From Acidimicrobiia bacterium (GTDB lineage: Bacteria > Actinomycetota > Acidimicrobiia > Acidimicrobiales > Aldehydirespiratoraceae): a stretch of 7,611 nucleotides of DNA. The DNA is taken from contig JAJDZO010000263.1 of assembly GCA_022824605.1 (NCBI GenBank), positions 1 through 7,611 of the forward strand, given 5' to 3'. The notes below the pieces were generated by a model, which was not told the origin of the DNA, ran no database searches, and saw only the letters and a program-made list of their open reading frames with translations. Positions within the stretch are counted from its first letter, which is position 1. Each line of letters opens with the position of its first letter. A program made the position numbers and the translations under genes. Of this stretch, positions 5,603 to 7,611 are shown piece after piece.

Positions 5603-6805
5603 GTGACTGCAGGTCCACGCCGCGTAGGGGGCCGGTACTTCGTCCAGAATCCGGGGCCCACCAACATTCCCGACCGGGTGCTGGAGGCGTTCCGCCGTCC
5701 GGCGATCGACTTTGCCGACCCCGAATTCGTGGCGATGGTCGACGGCATCTGGCGGGAGCTGCCCGACATCTTCGGCGGAGCCGACAAGGTGGTGGCTCTG
5801 ACCACTGTCGGACATGGTGCGTGGGAGTCGGCGCTCACCAACACGCTGGATCCGGGAGATGCGGTGCTGATCCCCGACTGCGGCATGTTCGGGCGGCGCT
5901 GGGCGAGGATGGCCCGAGAGCTCGGTTATGAGCTGGTGAGAAACGAGCGTCACACCCGCCGCCGGACCGAACCGTCGGATATCGCAGACATCCTGGCCGC
6001 CGACACCGCCCACCGGATCCGCAGCGTGTGCGTGGTCCATACGGAGACCTCAACCGGCGCGGTGGTGGACTTGGCCGCGATGCGCGCCGCCATCGACGCG
6101 GCCGACCATCCCGCCCTGTTCGTGGTGGACGGGGTGTGCTCGCTGGGGATCGAGCCGCTGCAGATGCGCGACTGGGGCATCGATGTGGTGTTGGCGGCCT
6201 CCCAGAAGGGCCTGATGATGCCGCCGGGCTTGTCGTTCTGCGCGCTGAGCGAGCGGGCCATTGAGCGCAACCGCGAGGTGACCACCCCCCGGTTCCATCT
6301 CGCCTGGGGGCCTCGATTCGAGGAGGGCGCCATATATCACCGCTTCGGCGGCACCCCGCCGATCCAGCACATGTTCGCCTTGAGGGAAGCGCTAGACATC
6401 ATCGCCGAGACCGGCGGCATCGAGGCCTCCGTGGCCCGCCATCGCCGCTGGGCTGCGGCGGTGCATGCGGCGGTGGACGGATGGGCGACAGCCGGCCCCT
6501 GGGAGATCAACATTCCCGATCCCGAGCACCGCACCGCCGCCATCACCTGCGTGCGCACCGGTGACCTCGACGCCAACCCGCTGATATCGCTGGCTCGGGA
6601 CCGTTTCAATGTCAGTGTCGGATCGGCGATGTTGACCGAGCTGGACGGAAGGGCCTTCCGCATCGGCCATCTAGGCGACCTCAACGAGCCGATGCTGCTC
6701 GGCGCACTCGGCGGCATCGAGACCGCCATGACCGTTCTCGACCTGCCCCGCGGCGAGGGTCTGCCCCCCGCAATCGCGTCCCTGGCCGCCACCTCAGGTC
6801 TGTAA
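5603..6805 (+). CDS. Class V PLP aminotransferase, alanine/serine-glyoxylate aminotransferase family
   Basis: A 400-residue PLP enzyme of fold type I. The N-terminal FVQNPGPTNIPDRVLEAF (13-30) and PAIDFADPEF (33-42) match the alanine-glyoxylate and serine-glyoxylate aminotransferase family, which moves an amino group from Ala or Ser to glyoxylate or a similar oxo acid. HTETSTG (146-152) is the substrate and cofactor loop. Asp176 in VVDGVCSLG pairs with the pyridine nitrogen. Lys202 in ASQKGLMMPPG is the Schiff-base lysine. Arg353 in FRIGHLGDL is in the place of the arginine that binds the substrate carboxylate. All key residues are present, so it should be active. Substrate choice among alanine, serine, ureidoglycine (PucG type) or other amines cannot be read. 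GTG 5603 is set by the GGAGG at 5591. It is the last gene of the operon. Confidence 0.92.
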   Translation: MTAGPRRVGGRYFVQNPGPTNIPDRVLEAFRRPAIDFADPEFVAMVDGIWRELPDIFGGADKVVALTTVGHGAWESALTNTLDPGDAVLIPDCGMFGRRWARMARELGYELVRNERHTRRRTEPSDIADILAADTAHRIRSVCVVHTETSTGAVVDLAAMRAAIDAADHPALFVVDGVCSLGIEPLQMRDWGIDVVLAASQKGLMMPPGLSFCALSERAIERNREVTTPRFHLAWGPRFEEGAIYHRFGGTPPIQHMFALREALDIIAETGGIEASVARHRRWAAAVHAAVDGWATAGPWEINIPDPEHRTAAITCVRTGDLDANPLISLARDRFNVSVGSAMLTELDGRAFRIGHLGDLNEPMLLGALGGIETAMTVLDLPRGEGLPPAIASLAATSGL

Positions 6806-6822
6806 CTGAGCCTCCCCTGAGG
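6792..6822 (+). terminator. Weak inverted repeat after the aminotransferase, possible terminator or operator
   Basis: CCTCAGG at 6792-6798 and CCTGAGG at 6816-6822 are perfect reverse complements separated by 17 bases and enclose the aminotransferase stop codon. A competing small hairpin can form between CCCC 6814-6817 and GGGG 6821-6824. There is no T-rich tail, so this is not a classical intrinsic terminator. The right arm ends 3 bases before the TAGCCT hexamer, so an operator for the downstream gene is an alternative. Confidence 0.25.
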
Positions 6823-6825
6823 GGG

Positions 6826-6831
6826 TAGCCT
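6826..6831 (+). promoter_or_regulatory. Candidate -10 hexamer TAGCCT for the solute-binding lipoprotein gene
   Basis: TAGCCT ends 8 bases before GTG 6840, the spacing expected for a leaderless mRNA. It is identical to the hexamer at 447 and one base different from that at 852. No good -35 box is seen. It suggests the transporter gene is transcribed separately from the three-gene operon that ends at 6805. Confidence 0.45.
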
Positions 6832-6839
6832 TCAAGCCG

Positions 6840-7611
6840 GTGAGATTCATGGCCAGGTTCGTGCTTGTCGCCTCCTGTGCCGTGTCTGCGATGTTGCTGG
6901 CTGCATGCTCGGGTGACCAGATTGCCGACGCCCCGATCACCGGCGATTTTGCTGCGGCGGTCGCTGAGTCCGGCGCGGTCGAGGACCCGTCGACCGTGGA
7001 CCGGCTCAAGCTCAACGCGGAGGAGTTCGAGTACACGGTCGGCACGTTCGGGGGCGCGCTCACCGTCTCCACCATCTCGGAGCCGCTCACCTTCAACCTG
7101 GCCATCTCCAACGACGCGGGGTCCTCCAACGTGCTCGGCTACCTGTTCGAGGGCCTCACGGAGACCTCGTGGCTCACCGACGAGGTGGAGCCCGCGCTGG
7201 CCGAGTCGTGGGAACGCTCCGACGACGGCTTGACGTGGACGTTCCATCTGCGCCGCGACGTCACCTGGCACGACGGCGAGCCGTTCACCGCCCACGATGT
7301 GGACTTCACCTTCAACCGCATCGTCTACAACCCCGACATCCCGGCCAGTAGCCGCAGCACCTTCGAGTTCCGGTACCTCGACGACAACGGCGACTGGCAG
7401 CAGGGCCAGATGGACGTGCGGGTGATCGACGACCACATCGTCGAGTTCCACCTGCCGGTGCCGTTCGCTCCGTTCCTGCGCTCCATGGGCACCTCGATCT
7501 ACCCGCGCCACATCCTCGAGCCCCATGTGGATGACGGCACCTTCGTCGACACCTGGGACATCGACACCGACCCTGGCGAGATCATCGGCACCGGCCCCTT
7601 CACCATCTCGA
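6840..7611 (+). CDS. ABC transporter family 5 solute-binding lipoprotein, N-terminal part (runs off right edge)
   Basis: The frame is open from GTG 6840 to the end of the window, 257 codons with no stop. Residues 1-23 form a lipoprotein signal peptide: Arg at 2 and 6, a hydrophobic stretch, and the lipobox LLAAC with Cys23, followed by Ser-Gly. The mature part should be anchored outside the membrane. GGALTVSTISEP (71-82) begins the binding domain. LAESWERSDDGLTWTFHLR (120-138) and VTWHDGEPFTAHDVDFTF (141-158) are the hallmark of SBP_bac_5 proteins (DppA/OppA type) that bind oligopeptides, nickel or other solutes. IGTGPF at 249-254 is the next conserved motif, just before the cut. Permease and ATPase genes would be expected to the right. 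An ATG at 6849 is a possible alternative start and keeps the signal peptide. The substrate cannot be predicted. Confidence 0.93.
   Translation, partial: MRFMARFVLVASCAVSAMLLAACSGDQIADAPITGDFAAAVAESGAVEDPSTVDRLKLNAEEFEYTVGTFGGALTVSTISEPLTFNLAISNDAGSSNVLGYLFEGLTETSWLTDEVEPALAESWERSDDGLTWTFHLRRDVTWHDGEPFTAHDVDFTFNRIVYNPDIPASSRSTFEFRYLDDNGDWQQGQMDVRVIDDHIVEFHLPVPFAPFLRSMGTSIYPRHILEPHVDDGTFVDTWDIDTDPGEIIGTGPFTIS

Noticed and set aside
6681..7526. Minus-strand open frame of 281 codons at the right end
   Set aside because: It is antisense to the solute-binding lipoprotein gene, which shows a lipobox and SBP_bac_5 motifs; the minus-strand translation has none.

Overview
This is a GC-rich stretch (third codon positions are almost all G or C) from an actinobacterium-like genome. 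GTG starts, strong GGAGG-type ribosome sites, a predicted F420-dependent luciferase-like oxidoreductase of the Rv3520c type and a mycobacterial FadE-type acyl-CoA dehydrogenase all point to Actinomycetota. An Acidimicrobiia-like lineage is my best guess, but the sequence does not prove it. No phage, transposon, CRISPR, tRNA or rRNA signal was seen. Nothing here is a clear-cut new defence or mobile system; the region looks like lipid and amino-acid metabolism.

Layout, left to right. (1) Positions 1-299, minus strand: the first 99 codons of a short-chain dehydrogenase (SDR), cut by the left edge. (2) Positions 300-510: a divergent intergenic region with copy A of a duplicated intergenic element. 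(3) Positions 511-801, plus: a 96-residue protein with a very basic N-terminus and a SHOCT-like C-terminus. (4) Positions 868-1929, plus: a CBS-less IMP dehydrogenase/GMP reductase family enzyme, probably with its own promoter and a near-leaderless mRNA. (5) Positions 1926-2963, minus: an Rv3520c-type LLM flavin/F420 oxidoreductase, convergent with the previous gene; their stop codons overlap. (6) Positions 2964-3192: a second divergent intergenic region with copy B of the element. (7) Positions 3193-6805, plus: a tight three-gene operon of acyl-CoA dehydrogenase, nitronate monooxygenase-like enzyme and class V aminotransferase. (8) Positions 6840-7611, plus: the first 257 codons of a family 5 solute-binding lipoprotein of an ABC importer, cut by the right edge. 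This last gene has no stop codon in the window.

How the genes may fit together. The acyl-CoA dehydrogenase and nitronate monooxygenase-like genes overlap by 4 bases and the aminotransferase follows after 35 bases, so they are probably made from one transcript. The LLM oxidoreductase is divergent from them. Acyl-CoA dehydrogenase, NPD-like and Rv3520c-like proteins also occur together in mycobacterial sterol and lipid catabolic regions, so degradation of an unusual acyl-CoA or alicyclic substrate is a reasonable guess, not a demonstrated pathway.

The most interesting non-coding signals are an approximately 53-base element present once in each of the two divergent intergenic regions (42 of 53 bases identical), and a recurring TAGC(C/T)T hexamer upstream of three plus-strand genes. 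In two of those three cases it lies only 8-10 bases before the start codon, which suggests leaderless transcripts.
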